In this document: piece after piece, positions 26,001 to 34,285 of the stretch
How positions within the stretch are numbered: position 1 is the first letter of the stretch
Layout: the number at the start of each line of letters is the position of its first letter
Source of the DNA: Mycolicibacterium sp. P1-5
Lineage (GTDB): Bacteria; Actinomycetota; Actinomycetes; Mycobacteriales; Mycobacteriaceae
Reading direction: 5' to 3'
Assembly (NCBI RefSeq): GCF_008329565.1
Contig: NZ_NPKT01000022.1
Location: forward strand, 46,707-110,706
Length of the DNA: 64,000 nt
Translations under genes and position numbers: made by a program
The notes under the pieces: generated by a model
Databases searched by the model: none
The model's input: only the letters and a program-made list of their open reading frames with translations
What the model was told of the DNA's origin: nothing

Positions 26001-29000
26001 GTGCCCTTGATCTGTGGGCTGGCCGCGAGGGCCTGGAAACAGGCGTCCAGAAGTGCGGGATGGATGCCGTAGGCACTCTGTTGTGAGCGGATCTTGCTGG
26101 GCAGCGCGACCTCGGCCACCACCGTGTCGTCATCTTCGGCAGTGGTGTAGACCGCGCTCAGGCCGCTGAAAGCCGGACCGTATTGGACGCCGCGCTGATC
26201 CATGCTCGCCCGCACGTCGGCGCCCTCGGTGCGATGCGGATGCGCGGCGAGGAGTGCGGTGACGTCGTACCCGCTGGGCTGCTCGTCGTCGACAGCCTTC
26301 AGTATCGCGCTGGCTTGACGTACCTGTGCGCCGGCCTGATCCGACTCGATGACGAATTCCACGATGCCGGGGGAGGACACCGTCGCCGAGGCGCCGATGG
26401 TGGTCTGCTCGTCGAGCAGCAGTGCCTGCTCGAATCGGATGTCGTGTACTTCGGCGGCGCCGCCGAGCACAGTGTGGGCGGCCGTGAGCGCCATTTCGCA
26501 GTACGCCGCTCCCGGCAATAGTGGCACGTCGCGAATCGAGTGCTCGGTGAGCCACGGCTGAGCCACCGTGCCGACCTCGCCCTGCCACACGTGGCGCTCG
26601 GGCTCCTCCTGCAGGCGTACATGCGAGCCCAGCAGTGGGTGGACCGACACAGAGTAACCGCCGTGGGCCGCGGTCTCCTGGGTGTCGCGCTCAAGCCAAA
26701 GCCGGCGATGTGTCCAGGTAGGTAGCGGTGCGTCCACCAGTTGCCCCGTCGGATACGGGACAGCGAAATCAATTGCGGCGCCGGCACTGTGGAGACCGGC
26801 GAGCAGGTCGCGCAGTCCGTTCGGCTGGGGCTGCTCCCGACGCATGCCGGCAAAGGTAGCTACTGGGGTGCCCAGCGTGTCGGCGGCACGCTCGACCGCG
26901 TGCATGAGCATCGGATGCGGCGCCAACTCGGCGAACGCCCGGTACCCGTCTTCCAGAGCGGCCCGCACCGCGGCGGCGAACCGCACCGTGTTGCGAAGGT
27001 TCTTCACCCAGTACTTGTTGTTGCACACCGGTTCCTCGCGCGGGTCGAAACCCGTCGCGGAGTAGAACGGGACCTTTGGCGTGAGCGGCTTGACCTCGGC
27101 GAGAACCTGCGTGAGTTCGTCGAGGATCGGATCGACAAGGGGAGAGTGCGCCGCGACATCGATCAGTGCCTGACGGACCATCACGTCCCGTTCACTCCAC
27201 GTCGCCATCAGCCTGCGCACGGTTCCTTCCGCACCGCTGACCACCGTGGATTCGGGTGCGGAAACTACGCCGACCACGACATCCTTGATCCCACCGAGCG
27301 TGAGCTCCGAAAGCACCTGTTTGGCAGGCAGTTCCACCGAAGCCATGATCCCCGCGCCGGCGATACCGGCCATCAGTCGTGAGCGCCGGCAGACGACCCG
27401 CACGCCATCCTCGAGAGACAGCGCCCCGCACACCACCGCCGCGGCGACCTCACCCATCGAATAGCCGATGACCGCACCTGGACGAGCGCCGTAGGCCGCC
27501 ATGGTGGCCGCCAGCGCGACCTGCACGGCGAACAGGGTCGGCTGCAGCCGGGCGTCGCCGTTCACCACCTCTGGCGCGGTCATCGCGGCGGTGACCGAGA
27601 ACCCCGATTCCTCGGCCACCAGTGGTTCGATCTGCGCGACCGTCGCGGCGAAAACCGGTTCGGTGGTGAGCAATTCAGCACCCATCCCCGCCCACTGCGA
27701 ACCCTGTCCGGAGAACACCCACACCGGTCCGCGGGCACCGTGGCCGAGCTCGGCCTGATACGGGACATCGCCCTCGGCCACCCCGCGCAACGCCGTGGTC
27801 AACTCCGGGCGGGTACGGGCAGTCACCGCGGTGCGCACCGAGCGGTGGACGCGGCGACGGGCCAAGGTGTACGCCAGGTCGGGCAGGGCGACCTCGTCAT
27901 GGGCTTGCACCCAGCGGCCGAGGCGGCCGGCGGTCCGCCGGAGCTGCTCTGGCGAAGTCGACGACACCGGGAAAAGCAGCGGTGCGGGGGGTGCGTCGGC
28001 GTCGTGGGCGGCGCTCGGTTGTCCCTCGGGGATGGGGGCCTGCTCGACAATGGCGTGGACATTGGTTCCCGACACCCCGTACGACGACACCGCCGCGCGC
28101 CGAGGATGCATTCCGCTCGTCGGCCACGCCGTGGTCTCTCGCGGCACAAACAGTTTGGTCGCGACGCGAGCCAGATCGTCGGGCAGGTGGGTGAAGTGCA
28201 GATTGCGCGGAACTGTGCCGTGCTGCAACGCAAGAATGGCTTTGATCAGGCCGACGGCGCCAGAGGCCGACTGGGCGTGCCCGGCATTGGTTTTCACCGA
28301 GCCCAGCGCACACGGCTCCTCGATGCCGTAGACCTCGCTCAGGCTGGTGAACTCGATCGGATCACCTACCGGGGTGCCGGGGCCGTGCGCCTCGATCATG
28401 CCGACGCTGCCGGCGTCGACGCCTGCGGACGCCAGCGCCGCCCGATACACCTCGGCCTGGGCGGCCGCCGACGGGGTGGAGATGTTGACGGTGTGGCCGT
28501 CCTGGTTGGCGGCGGTCCCGCGGATGACCGCGAGGATGCGGTCGCCGTCGCGCTGCGCATCCGGCAGGCGTTTGAGCAACACCATCGCGCACGCCTCGCC
28601 GGCGACGTAGCCGTCGGCCGCGACGTCGAAGGCTCGACAGCGTCCGGTCGGGGACAGGTGACCGGCCGCCGTCCCCGCGATGTATTTGCGCGGATCCAGC
28701 ATCACGTAGGCGCCGCCGGCGAACGCGAGGTCGCTTTCGCCGTCGCTCAGGCTGCGGCACGCCATGTGCACGGCGAGCAGTCCCGACGAGCATGCGGTGT
28801 CGACCGCCAACGCGGGACCGCGAAGCGCGAGCGTATAGGCGATGCGCCCGGCCGCCATGCTGAAGGTGTTTCCAGCGAAGCCGTACGGCCCCTGCATGGC
28901 CTCAGAGTCCGCCGACACCGTCTGGTAATCGGCGTGCGTCAACCCGGTGAAGACCCCGGTGAGGGAATCCTTGAGCGTGTCCGGGGTGAGCCCGGCATGC

Positions 29001-29389
29001 TCCATGGCCTCCCAGGCGGTCTCCAAGAGCAAGCGGTGTTGCGGATCGATCGCGGCGGCCTCGTCGTCGGGGATCCCGAAGAACTGTGCATCGAAGCCCG
29101 CGACGTCATCGAGGAACGCGCCCCACTTGGACGCGGTGCGACCGGGCACGCCGGATTCGGGGTCGTAATACTCGTCGTTGTCCCAGCGGTCGCGCGGCAC
29201 TTCGGTGACCAGATCGTCGCCTCGGAGCAACGCCTCCCAGAACTGCTCAGGGGAGTCGATACCGCCGGGAAGGCGGCAGGCCATGCCGATGACGGCGATC
29301 GGTGTGCGTGATGTGGCAGTCATAGCGGCCGGGGGATCCGCCGCGTCGGAGCAACCTGCCCGATCATCGATCGCACCGAATGAAACCAT
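23048..29389 (-). CDS. Mas-like highly reducing type I PKS (KS-AT-DH-ER-KR-ACP)
   Basis: 2113-residue single-module iterative-type polyketide synthase, very similar throughout to mycocerosic acid synthase (Mas) as I recall it. Landmarks: KS Cys200 in DTACSSG with later His residues in EAHGPG and NAGHAQ; AT Ser644 in GYSMGE; DH His950 in HSIRDVPLLP with a downstream DACFQ; ER with a SATGGVGQAA nucleotide-binding loop; KR GGLGGLG; ACP Ser2065 in GVDSLGAL. Family role: elongating a starter acyl chain, usually with methylmalonyl-CoA, into methyl-branched fatty acids. The AT motif at the YASH position reads VAAH. I chose ATG 29389 for its GGAGAG upstream; ATG 29323 is the alternative. It heads the minus-strand operon and faces away from the acyl-AMP ligase gene. 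Confidence 0.95.
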   Translation of the reverse strand: MVSFGAIDDRAGCSDAADPPAAMTATSRTPIAVIGMACRLPGGIDSPEQFWEALLRGDDLVTEVPRDRWDNDEYYDPESGVPGRTASKWGAFLDDVAGFDAQFFGIPDDEAAAIDPQHRLLLETAWEAMEHAGLTPDTLKDSLTGVFTGLTHADYQTVSADSEAMQGPYGFAGNTFSMAAGRIAYTLALRGPALAVDTACSSGLLAVHMACRSLSDGESDLAFAGGAYVMLDPRKYIAGTAAGHLSPTGRCRAFDVAADGYVAGEACAMVLLKRLPDAQRDGDRILAVIRGTAANQDGHTVNISTPSAAAQAEVYRAALASAGVDAGSVGMIEAHGPGTPVGDPIEFTSLSEVYGIEEPCALGSVKTNAGHAQSASGAVGLIKAILALQHGTVPRNLHFTHLPDDLARVATKLFVPRETTAWPTSGMHPRRAAVSSYGVSGTNVHAIVEQAPIPEGQPSAAHDADAPPAPLLFPVSSTSPEQLRRTAGRLGRWVQAHDEVALPDLAYTLARRRVHRSVRTAVTARTRPELTTALRGVAEGDVPYQAELGHGARGPVWVFSGQGSQWAGMGAELLTTEPVFAATVAQIEPLVAEESGFSVTAAMTAPEVVNGDARLQPTLFAVQVALAATMAAYGARPGAVIGYSMGEVAAAVVCGALSLEDGVRVVCRRSRLMAGIAGAGIMASVELPAKQVLSELTLGGIKDVVVGVVSAPESTVVSGAEGTVRRLMATWSERDVMVRQALIDVAAHSPLVDPILDELTQVLAEVKPLTPKVPFYSATGFDPREEPVCNNKYWVKNLRNTVRFAAAVRAALEDGYRAFAELAPHPMLMHAVERAADTLGTPVATFAGMRREQPQPNGLRDLLAGLHSAGAAIDFAVPYPTGQLVDAPLPTWTHRRLWLERDTQETAAHGGYSVSVHPLLGSHVRLQEEPERHVWQGEVGTVAQPWLTEHSIRDVPLLPGAAYCEMALTAAHTVLGGAAEVHDIRFEQALLLDEQTTIGASATVSSPGIVEFVIESDQAGAQVRQASAILKAVDDEQPSGYDVTALLAAHPHRTEGADVRASMDQRGVQYGPAFSGLSAVYTTAEDDDTVVAEVALPSKIRSQQSAYGIHPALLDACFQALAASPQIKGTGDGVLGLALGVRQLRLYSSARNAHYCHARITRVDSSEIEADLDVLDEVGTVLLRVHGLRCGTGESEAAQQERVLNDRLLTVEWQQRQLPEPPHVDAGNWLLVSTTATPTVLTASLADTLKSQGAQCTTMCWPRSADHAAHAGQLADNLRSGQVTGMVILTGPSDGDTEVAPSGRGYVEHLVRVTQELLHIPAQLPHLFVVTHAAQTVLGDDVPNLEQGGLRGLARVIGAEHPHLRTTHIDVDDAVDAEQLARHLFSGSDEDETAWRSGQWYTARMVPSPLGPGDRQITLADNEFDGVRLQIRTPGDLQTLELVAYERAAPGPGQIEVAVSVSSINFADVLVAMGLFPAIEGELPELGMDFAGVVTAVGPDVVDHRVGDQVGGFSANGCWGTFVTCDARLAATLPAELSEHQAVAAATATATAWYGLHDQARISAGDRVLIHSATGGVGQAAIGVARAAGAEIFATAGSDERRQMLRDMGIKNVYDSRSIDFAAQIRRDTDGYGVDIVLNSLTGAAQRAGLELLAVGGRFVEIGKRDVYGNTRLGLFPFRRNLAFYYVDLALMSLSHPHRVGELLRTVNQLVAEGHLPSVQYTEYPLAEAATAIRLMAAAQHTGKLLLDIPQSGASKAVVPPEQATPFRADGAYLVTGGLGGLGLFLAEKMAIAGCGRIVLTSRSQPTLKALETIELIRAMGADVVVHCGDIADPGTAQRMVEAAAATGLPVRGVLHAAAVIDDATLANITDDIIERSWAPKAYGAWNLHTATAGEPLDWFCSFSSAAALVGSPGQGAYAAANSWLDAFTRWRRSQGLPGTAIAWGAWSRIGRATKLAETAGAITPDEGAYALDVLLRHDRAYTGYAPTVDNTWLTAFAQRSPFAEAFKLTGQGPTSTSRLHAELSELPRQEWPTRLRHLISEQVSLILRRSIDPDRPLSEYGVDSLGALELRTRIEAETGVRLTPSDLAVGTIRGLAELLCERLAPSSTEASA

Positions 29390-29401
29390 CCTGTCTCTCC
29401 A

Positions 29402-29433
29402 CAGCAACGGCTCTGCGGCCCTGTCCGTTGCTG
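29402..29433. promoter_or_regulatory. 9-bp inverted repeat just upstream of the PKS start
   Basis: CAGCAACGG at 29402-29410 and CCGTTGCTG at 29425-29433 are exact inverted repeats with a 14-base spacer. In the PKS transcript this would form a hairpin immediately before the Shine-Dalgarno GGAGAG at 29395-29400. It could equally be an operator in the divergent PKS/ligase control region. Confidence 0.5.
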
Positions 29434-29649
29434 ACTCAGCCGGTTCCCCCGAACCCGGGCAAGGCAATTATTGACGCAGACGCAGCGTCGTGGGTCAAGT
29501 TTGCTTGATTTGCAACTTTCTGTCTCTGCCAACACGGCCGCCGAGAAGCCGTGCAGACACCCTGCGCACCCGCTTTGCCACGGCATGAGGCAGTTGACGG
29601 AAGCGTCACTCAAATCCCGGTTCGAAGGAATCGGGGCAACGGCCTTTGA

Positions 29650-29655
29650 TAGCTT
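29650..29655 (+). promoter_or_regulatory. Candidate -10 box for leaderless acyl-AMP ligase mRNA
   Basis: TAGCTT fits the mycobacterial TANNNT -10 pattern and ends seven bases before the GTG at 29663. That is the spacing expected when transcription begins at the start codon. No Shine-Dalgarno precedes that GTG, which fits a leaderless message. Confidence 0.45.
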
Positions 29656-29662
29656 GCTTCGC

Positions 29663-31426
29663 GTGACACAGGCGATCGAGGCCTCTCTTCCGGCACTGCT
29701 GCGCGAGCGCGCCAGTATGCAGCCGGACGACACGGCATACACCTTCATCGACTATGACAAGGACTGGGCCGGCGTCCCGATCAGCCTGACGTGGCCGCAG
29801 TTGTATCGGCGGGTCACCAACATGGCTCGTGAGCTTCGCCTGTGCGCATCACCCGGCGACCGCGCAATGATCATCGCGCCGCAGGGCCTCGAATACATCG
29901 TCGCTTTCCTGGGTGCGCTGCACGCCGGAGTGATCCCGGTTCCGCTCTCGGTTCCCATGGGTGGTGTCACCGACGAGCGGGTCGAATCGGTGCTGCGTGA
30001 CGCATCGCCCGTTGCTGTTCTCACCACGTCGGTCGTTGTGCCCGAGGTGAGCCGCAGCGTCACTCCGCAGTCCGGGTGCGCGCCGCCCGCGATCATCGAG
30101 GTCGATCGACTCGACCTGGACGCCCCGCCCCAGCCCGGCAGCGGCATCTATGAGGACGGCACCTACGAGGACACCGCGTACCTGCAGTACACGTCCGGCT
30201 CGACCAGGTCGCCGGCGGGCGTGATGATCTCGTACAAGAATCTCCTGACGAACCTGCAGCAGATCACGACTGACTATTCGCGGCACGCCGGGATCACCCC
30301 GCCAGACCTGACGTTCGTGTCGTGGCTGCCGTTCTTCCACGACCTGGGGTTGATCCTCGGGGTGTGCTCGCCGATCGTGCTGGGCACCAGCGCAGTGCTG
30401 ACCAGCCCGGCGTCGTTCCTGGTGCGGCCGGCGCGCTGGATGCAATTGCTGGCCACGAATCCGTGCCCGTTCACCGCGGCGCCGAACTTCGCGTTCGACC
30501 TGGCGACGCGCAAGACCTCCGACGAGGACATGGCCGGGCTCGACCTCGGCGGCGTGCACACCATCCAGAGCGGTGCGGAGCGGGTCCAGCCCGTGACGAT
30601 CAAGCGCTTCACCGACCGGTTCGCCCGCTTCAACCTCAACGCGAACGTGATCCAGCCGTCGTACGGCATGGCCGAGGCGACGCTGTACATGTCGACGCCC
30701 AAGCCGGAAGACCCGATCAAGGTGGTCCATTTCGACTCCGATGCGCTGACGGCCGGAGACGCCAAGCGGGTCGACGACGCGGAGGGTACGCCGCTGATCA
30801 GCTACGACGGCCCCATCAGTTCTCGCTCACCGGTCCTGCGAATCATCGACCCGGAGACCCACACCGAGGTTCCGGAGGGAAAGACCGGCGAGATCTGGTG
30901 CCACGGCGACAACGTGAGCGCCGGCTACTGGGAGAAACCCGAGGAGACGGCACGCACGTTCGGCGCGACGATCGTCTCGCCGTCGGCGGGCACGCCCGAG
31001 GGGCCGTGGCTGAGGACCGGCGACGTCGGCTTCATCTCCGAGGGCGAACTGTTCGTGGTGGGCCGTATCAAAGACATCCTGATCATCTACGGCCGCAACC
31101 ATGCCCCTGACGACATCGAGGCGACGGTCACGGAGATCACCCGCGGCCGTTGTGTGGCAGTCGCCGTTCCAGACGACTCCGTCGAGAAGCTTGTCGTCGT
31201 GATGGAAGTCCGCATGCGTGGCGACTCCGAAGAAGAGATCGCGGAGAAGCTCGAGGCCATCAAGCGTGACGTCACGGTGGCGATCTCGAACACACACGGC
31301 ATCGCCGTCTCGGATCTCGTGCTGGTGGGCCCAGGTTCAATCCCGGTCACTACCAGCGGCAAGGTCAGGCGACAGCTGTCGAGGGACATCTACCTGCGCA
31401 ACGAGTTCACCCGCGTCGACGGGTAA
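29663..31426 (+). CDS. Fatty-acyl-AMP ligase (FAAL, FadD26-like)
   Basis: Adenylate-forming enzyme that activates fatty acids as acyl-AMP and passes them to a PKS or NRPS carrier domain. Visible are the AMP-binding signature YTSGSTRSPAGVM, the SYGMAEATLY region, the GEIWCHGDNV and WLRTGDVG motifs, and the near-C-terminal TTSGKVRR lysine region. The sequence resembles FadD26-type ligases beside Mas-like PKS genes. I chose GTG 29663 (587 residues) because family members are close to 580 residues and start shortly before LLRERA; the frame is open from 29471, with ATG 29585 as another option. It is divergent from the PKS and the natural partner to load it; loading the NRPS is also possible. Confidence 0.92.
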   Translation: MTQAIEASLPALLRERASMQPDDTAYTFIDYDKDWAGVPISLTWPQLYRRVTNMARELRLCASPGDRAMIIAPQGLEYIVAFLGALHAGVIPVPLSVPMGGVTDERVESVLRDASPVAVLTTSVVVPEVSRSVTPQSGCAPPAIIEVDRLDLDAPPQPGSGIYEDGTYEDTAYLQYTSGSTRSPAGVMISYKNLLTNLQQITTDYSRHAGITPPDLTFVSWLPFFHDLGLILGVCSPIVLGTSAVLTSPASFLVRPARWMQLLATNPCPFTAAPNFAFDLATRKTSDEDMAGLDLGGVHTIQSGAERVQPVTIKRFTDRFARFNLNANVIQPSYGMAEATLYMSTPKPEDPIKVVHFDSDALTAGDAKRVDDAEGTPLISYDGPISSRSPVLRIIDPETHTEVPEGKTGEIWCHGDNVSAGYWEKPEETARTFGATIVSPSAGTPEGPWLRTGDVGFISEGELFVVGRIKDILIIYGRNHAPDDIEATVTEITRGRCVAVAVPDDSVEKLVVVMEVRMRGDSEEEIAEKLEAIKRDVTVAISNTHGIAVSDLVLVGPGSIPVTTSGKVRRQLSRDIYLRNEFTRVDG

Positions 31427-31433
31427 CGAGGCG

Positions 31434-32861
31434 CTACGGCGTTCCGTTGCTGCCGTCGCCTCCGTTGGCGGCGGTCCCGTTGGCTGCCCAGGCCGGGCCG
31501 CCGGTGCCGGGCAGGCCGCCGGCCGAGGTCCCGTCCCCGCCATTGCCGCCTTTGCCGCCGGTCGCGTTTCCGAGGCTGTAGTTGTAGGCCATTCCGCCGA
31601 GCCCGCCGGTGCCACCGGTGGTGGTGCCGGTGCCGCCTGCTCCGCCTTGGCCACCGACCGCAATGCCAGGAGTGACCACCCCGGGAAGCAGAGTCACCAC
31701 CGACAACAGGTAGTCCCACAGCGGGTCGCTCGCCAAGGCGGCGGTGCCGCCCGCACCGCCGTTGCCGCCGGCTCCGTTTGTTCCTGCGCCGCCCGGGCCG
31801 CCATCCCCGCCGTAGACACTTCCGGGGTGGTACACGCCGGTGAAGTAGCCGAAGCCGAAGCTGCTGACCGAGCCGCCCGCGCCACCGTTGCCACCCTTCT
31901 GGCCGTCTCCACCTTTGCCGCCGGTCCCGCCGGCGCCGCCGATCAGGCCACCGCTTCCGCCCGCCCCGCCGTCGCCGCCCACGCCGCCGGAGTTCGTGCC
32001 GCCCGCGCCGCCGTTGCCGCCGACGCCGAACAGCAGAGCTGACCCACCAGCACCTGCGGCGCCCCCGAGGGCGCCGTCTCCGCCGTTGCCGCCGTTGCCT
32101 ATCAGGCCGCCGGCCCCGCCGTCACCGCCGGTGCACCCTGCGCTGGCGGCGCAGGTCGCGCCGGACCACGAATAGCCCTTGCCGCCGCTGCCCAGCAGCC
32201 AGCCGCCCGCTTGGCCGTTCGGATCCGTCGCGGTGCCGTCGGCACCGTTGCCGAGTATCGGGCGGCCCTGCCATTCGTTGGTGACGAGCGCGGTGATGAT
32301 GTCGGGGAAGCTGATCTGGACGTTGTTGCCGTCCCCGCCTGAGCGGGCGTACGCCACGATCGCGCTGATGATGTCGTTGATCGTGAGGTTCGGCGGTGTG
32401 ATCGGTGAGGCCGCGGCGGACGGGGTCAGCGCTGCCGCGGCCCTTGCTGACTTCGCGGTGCTCGTCTCGGCCGGGATTGTGGACGGACCGGAGTCAGCGG
32501 CGGCCGAGGGCGCCACTTTCGACGTCGTCGTCCGGTTGGTGCGGGCGGTCGTCTTCGCCACGTTGGTGCGGTCGGCGGCGCCTGTCTTGGGGGCGGCAGT
32601 GTGTTTCGGCGTCGTGGCGCGGCCGGTGCTGCCAACTTTGGCGCCGGTGCTGCTTTGTGCCGTGGACATCGAGTCGCCGCCGGCGGAGTCGGCGTAGGCA
32701 ATGCCCGCCCCGCTAGGAAGCGCAGCGCAGACAACGAGCGTAAGAACACCCGTGCCGAACCAAGTTGGGAGTTTGCTGTGGGGCTGCTGGCCGCGGTGTC
32801 GGCTGACAGTGCGCCGCGCTCGGGCTTTAGCCCGTTTTGCGGCACGGTGCCGTGCAGCCAT
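31434..32861 (-). CDS. Secreted PGRS-domain protein without a PE domain
   Basis: 475 residues. The N-terminus is strongly basic (about 30 residues), followed by a hydrophobic stretch ending in an AYA cleavage-like site near residue 57: a signal peptide, not a PE domain. A Ser/Thr/Ala/Pro-rich linker follows (about 60-165), then a segment with LTINDIISAIV and a GRPILGNGADG motif resembling the GRPLI-type motif of PE_PGRS proteins. After it come Gly-Gly-X repeats to the C-terminus, interrupted near residue 380 by a hydrophobic stretch. ATG 32861 has GGGAG a few bases upstream. It is convergent with the acyl-AMP ligase (7-base gap). Probably surface-exposed or secreted; function unknown. Confidence 0.85.
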   Translation of the reverse strand: MAARHRAAKRAKARARRTVSRHRGQQPHSKLPTWFGTGVLTLVVCAALPSGAGIAYADSAGGDSMSTAQSSTGAKVGSTGRATTPKHTAAPKTGAADRTNVAKTTARTNRTTTSKVAPSAAADSGPSTIPAETSTAKSARAAAALTPSAAASPITPPNLTINDIISAIVAYARSGGDGNNVQISFPDIITALVTNEWQGRPILGNGADGTATDPNGQAGGWLLGSGGKGYSWSGATCAASAGCTGGDGGAGGLIGNGGNGGDGALGGAAGAGGSALLFGVGGNGGAGGTNSGGVGGDGGAGGSGGLIGGAGGTGGKGGDGQKGGNGGAGGSVSSFGFGYFTGVYHPGSVYGGDGGPGGAGTNGAGGNGGAGGTAALASDPLWDYLLSVVTLLPGVVTPGIAVGGQGGAGGTGTTTGGTGGLGGMAYNYSLGNATGGKGGNGGDGTSAGGLPGTGGPAWAANGTAANGGDGSNGTP

Positions 32862-32949
32862 GGTTTGCTCCCATGTTCGCCGATGCTCTAGGGGTCACAT
32901 GGTAACAACGGTCAGTGCGGGCCGTGGCAAACTCTTGATCGTCTAATTC

Positions 32950-33060
32950 TGCGGTTGACCCCGTTAAGCGCCCGGCTTGACCGGCGGCACCCGCACCGCC
33001 CTTTCCGTTGGGCTGTCCGCTGTCCCGTCACCGCCGTTGCCGGATGGCGTCGATTCCCCG
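32950..33060 (-). pseudogene. Possible PGRS 3'-end remnant
   Basis: Between the two minus-strand genes, one frame reads GNGGDGTADSP and the next frame continues with GKGGAGAAGQAGRLTG, which together resemble a Gly-Gly-X tail broken by a one-base shift in a C-run near 33010. No start or complete ORF is associated. It may be a decayed copy of the neighbouring PGRS gene end; the match is short and could be chance in G+C-rich DNA. Confidence 0.3.
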
Positions 33061-33109
33061 ACAACTCGGGAGCGAAAAGCGCCTCCAGTCGGAGTGGCAA
33101 CTGATGCAG

Positions 33110-34210
33110 TTAGTCGGCAGATTTCTTGCCAGAAGTACGGGTGCGTGCGGAACCGGCGGCCTTTTTGCCGCTGCCGTCGGACGCGGGCGAGGTTGTCGTC
33201 GACCGCTGATGGCCGTTCCCCCGGGAGACGGCATCCATGCTGCGGGCCGTTGCGGTGGTGTCGGCGCCGACGCCGGATGCCTTCGGAGGGGCGGCCTTCT
33301 TGCCGCTGCCGATGGCTGCCGCGCCGCCGGCTGTCACCCCGTTGATGTTGATGCCCGGGAGCGACTGGGTAACGGATATCAGGTTCTGTGAGATCGCACC
33401 CCCGACTGCGAAGGGCCCCCACCCGGCAGTAACGGAGTTGTTGTTGCCGAAGAAGTTGAATGCGAGGCTCAACGTGGTGTTGGGGTAGGGGCCTGCGGAT
33501 GTCACGTGGTTGCCATTGCCCAAAAAGTTTCCGGCGGCGGTCAAGATCCCCTGAGCGATCACCGTACTCGCACCCAGGACGTTGGTGGTGGAGCTCAGGA
33601 ACCCCTGGGTCAACGTGGTCCCGGCGTCGCCAATGTTGAGCGCCAAATTCCCGAATCCGCCGGCGCTCGTGCCTTTGGAGCCGTTTCCGCCGGAAGCACC
33701 GGCCAGGGTGAGATTGAGGCTGCCAATGTTGGTCATGGTGCCCGGCCCGATCTGCAGGGCGATGTTGCCGACGCCGGCGGCACCCGTTGATTGCACACCG
33801 CCTGCGCCCATCAGCATTCCGATAGCGAAATTGAGGGCGCCCATCGCCGCAGAGCTGCCTGGGCCCTGTTGCCAGGCAATGTTCAAGAGTCCGGGAAGCG
33901 TCGACGCTCGTGCACCGTCACCGACGGCCGTCGCGAAGCTGAAGAAACTGAGCGTCGTCGCAGAAGCAGTGTTATTGCCAAACGAAATCGCGCTGCTGAA
34001 GAAACCACTTGCGGCATCTGCGCTTGCGCCGGTGCCGATCGCGATCGCGAAGCTGGTCAGGTTGCTCGTGCAACCGCCGCCATTGCCGATACCGAAGGCA
34101 GAGAAACAGCTTGCGTTCGCAGCCGGGGCTTCGCCGAGGGTGCCTATGGCAAGCGCACTGGAAACCAAGGCGCCAAGCAACATGCCGCCTTTGGCGCGAA
34201 CTTGATTCAT
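33110..34210 (-). CDS. Secreted Gly/Asn-rich repeat protein, paralogue 1
   Basis: 366 residues with a clear signal peptide (hydrophobic core 10-26, cleavage expected after Ala33 in ANA-S). The mature start holds CFSAFG and GCTSNL with cysteines at 35 and 47, exactly as in the next gene. The body is loosely repetitive, with units such as GVGNIALQIGPGT and GGFGNLALNIGDAGT that recall beta-solenoid-like spacing. The C-terminal tail is Ser/Thr/Ala-rich with three GKK basic clusters. A CAGGG sequence precedes ATG 34210. I recognise no named family; it is exported and possibly wall-associated. It is a tandem paralogue of 34725-36245 on the same strand. Confidence 0.8.
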   Translation of the reverse strand: MNQVRAKGGMLLGALVSSALAIGTLGEAPAANASCFSAFGIGNGGGCTSNLTSFAIAIGTGASADAASGFFSSAISFGNNTASATTLSFFSFATAVGDGARASTLPGLLNIAWQQGPGSSAAMGALNFAIGMLMGAGGVQSTGAAGVGNIALQIGPGTMTNIGSLNLTLAGASGGNGSKGTSAGGFGNLALNIGDAGTTLTQGFLSSTTNVLGASTVIAQGILTAAGNFLGNGNHVTSAGPYPNTTLSLAFNFFGNNNSVTAGWGPFAVGGAISQNLISVTQSLPGININGVTAGGAAAIGSGKKAAPPKASGVGADTTATARSMDAVSRGNGHQRSTTTSPASDGSGKKAAGSARTRTSGKKSAD

Positions 34211-34249
34211 CGGCTAACCCTGTAAGTTGAGATATCTTTGCTGGTTCGG

Positions 34250-34255
34250 ACCATA
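34250..34255 (-). promoter_or_regulatory. Candidate -10 box of secreted paralogue 1
   Basis: On the minus strand this reads TATGGT (TANNNT). It is followed by CCGAACCAGCAAAGA, closely matched at the paralogue 34725-36245, whose -10 reads TACGGT. Conservation between the two otherwise diverged upstream regions supports a functional promoter duplicated with the gene. Confidence 0.5.
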
Positions 34256-34285
34256 CTCGACGCGTTCGGAGCTTACAGCTTTTCT

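Noticed and set aside
27740..29311. 523-codon plus-strand open frame across the PKS
   Set aside because: Antisense of the KS domain, which has all catalytic motifs on the minus strand.
31888..32175. Pro-rich plus-strand frame
   Set aside because: The Pro repeats are the complement of Gly-Gly-X codons in the PGRS gene.
31434..32861. Annotation as PE_PGRS family protein
   Set aside because: The N-terminal PE domain is absent; only the PGRS part and linker motif are present.
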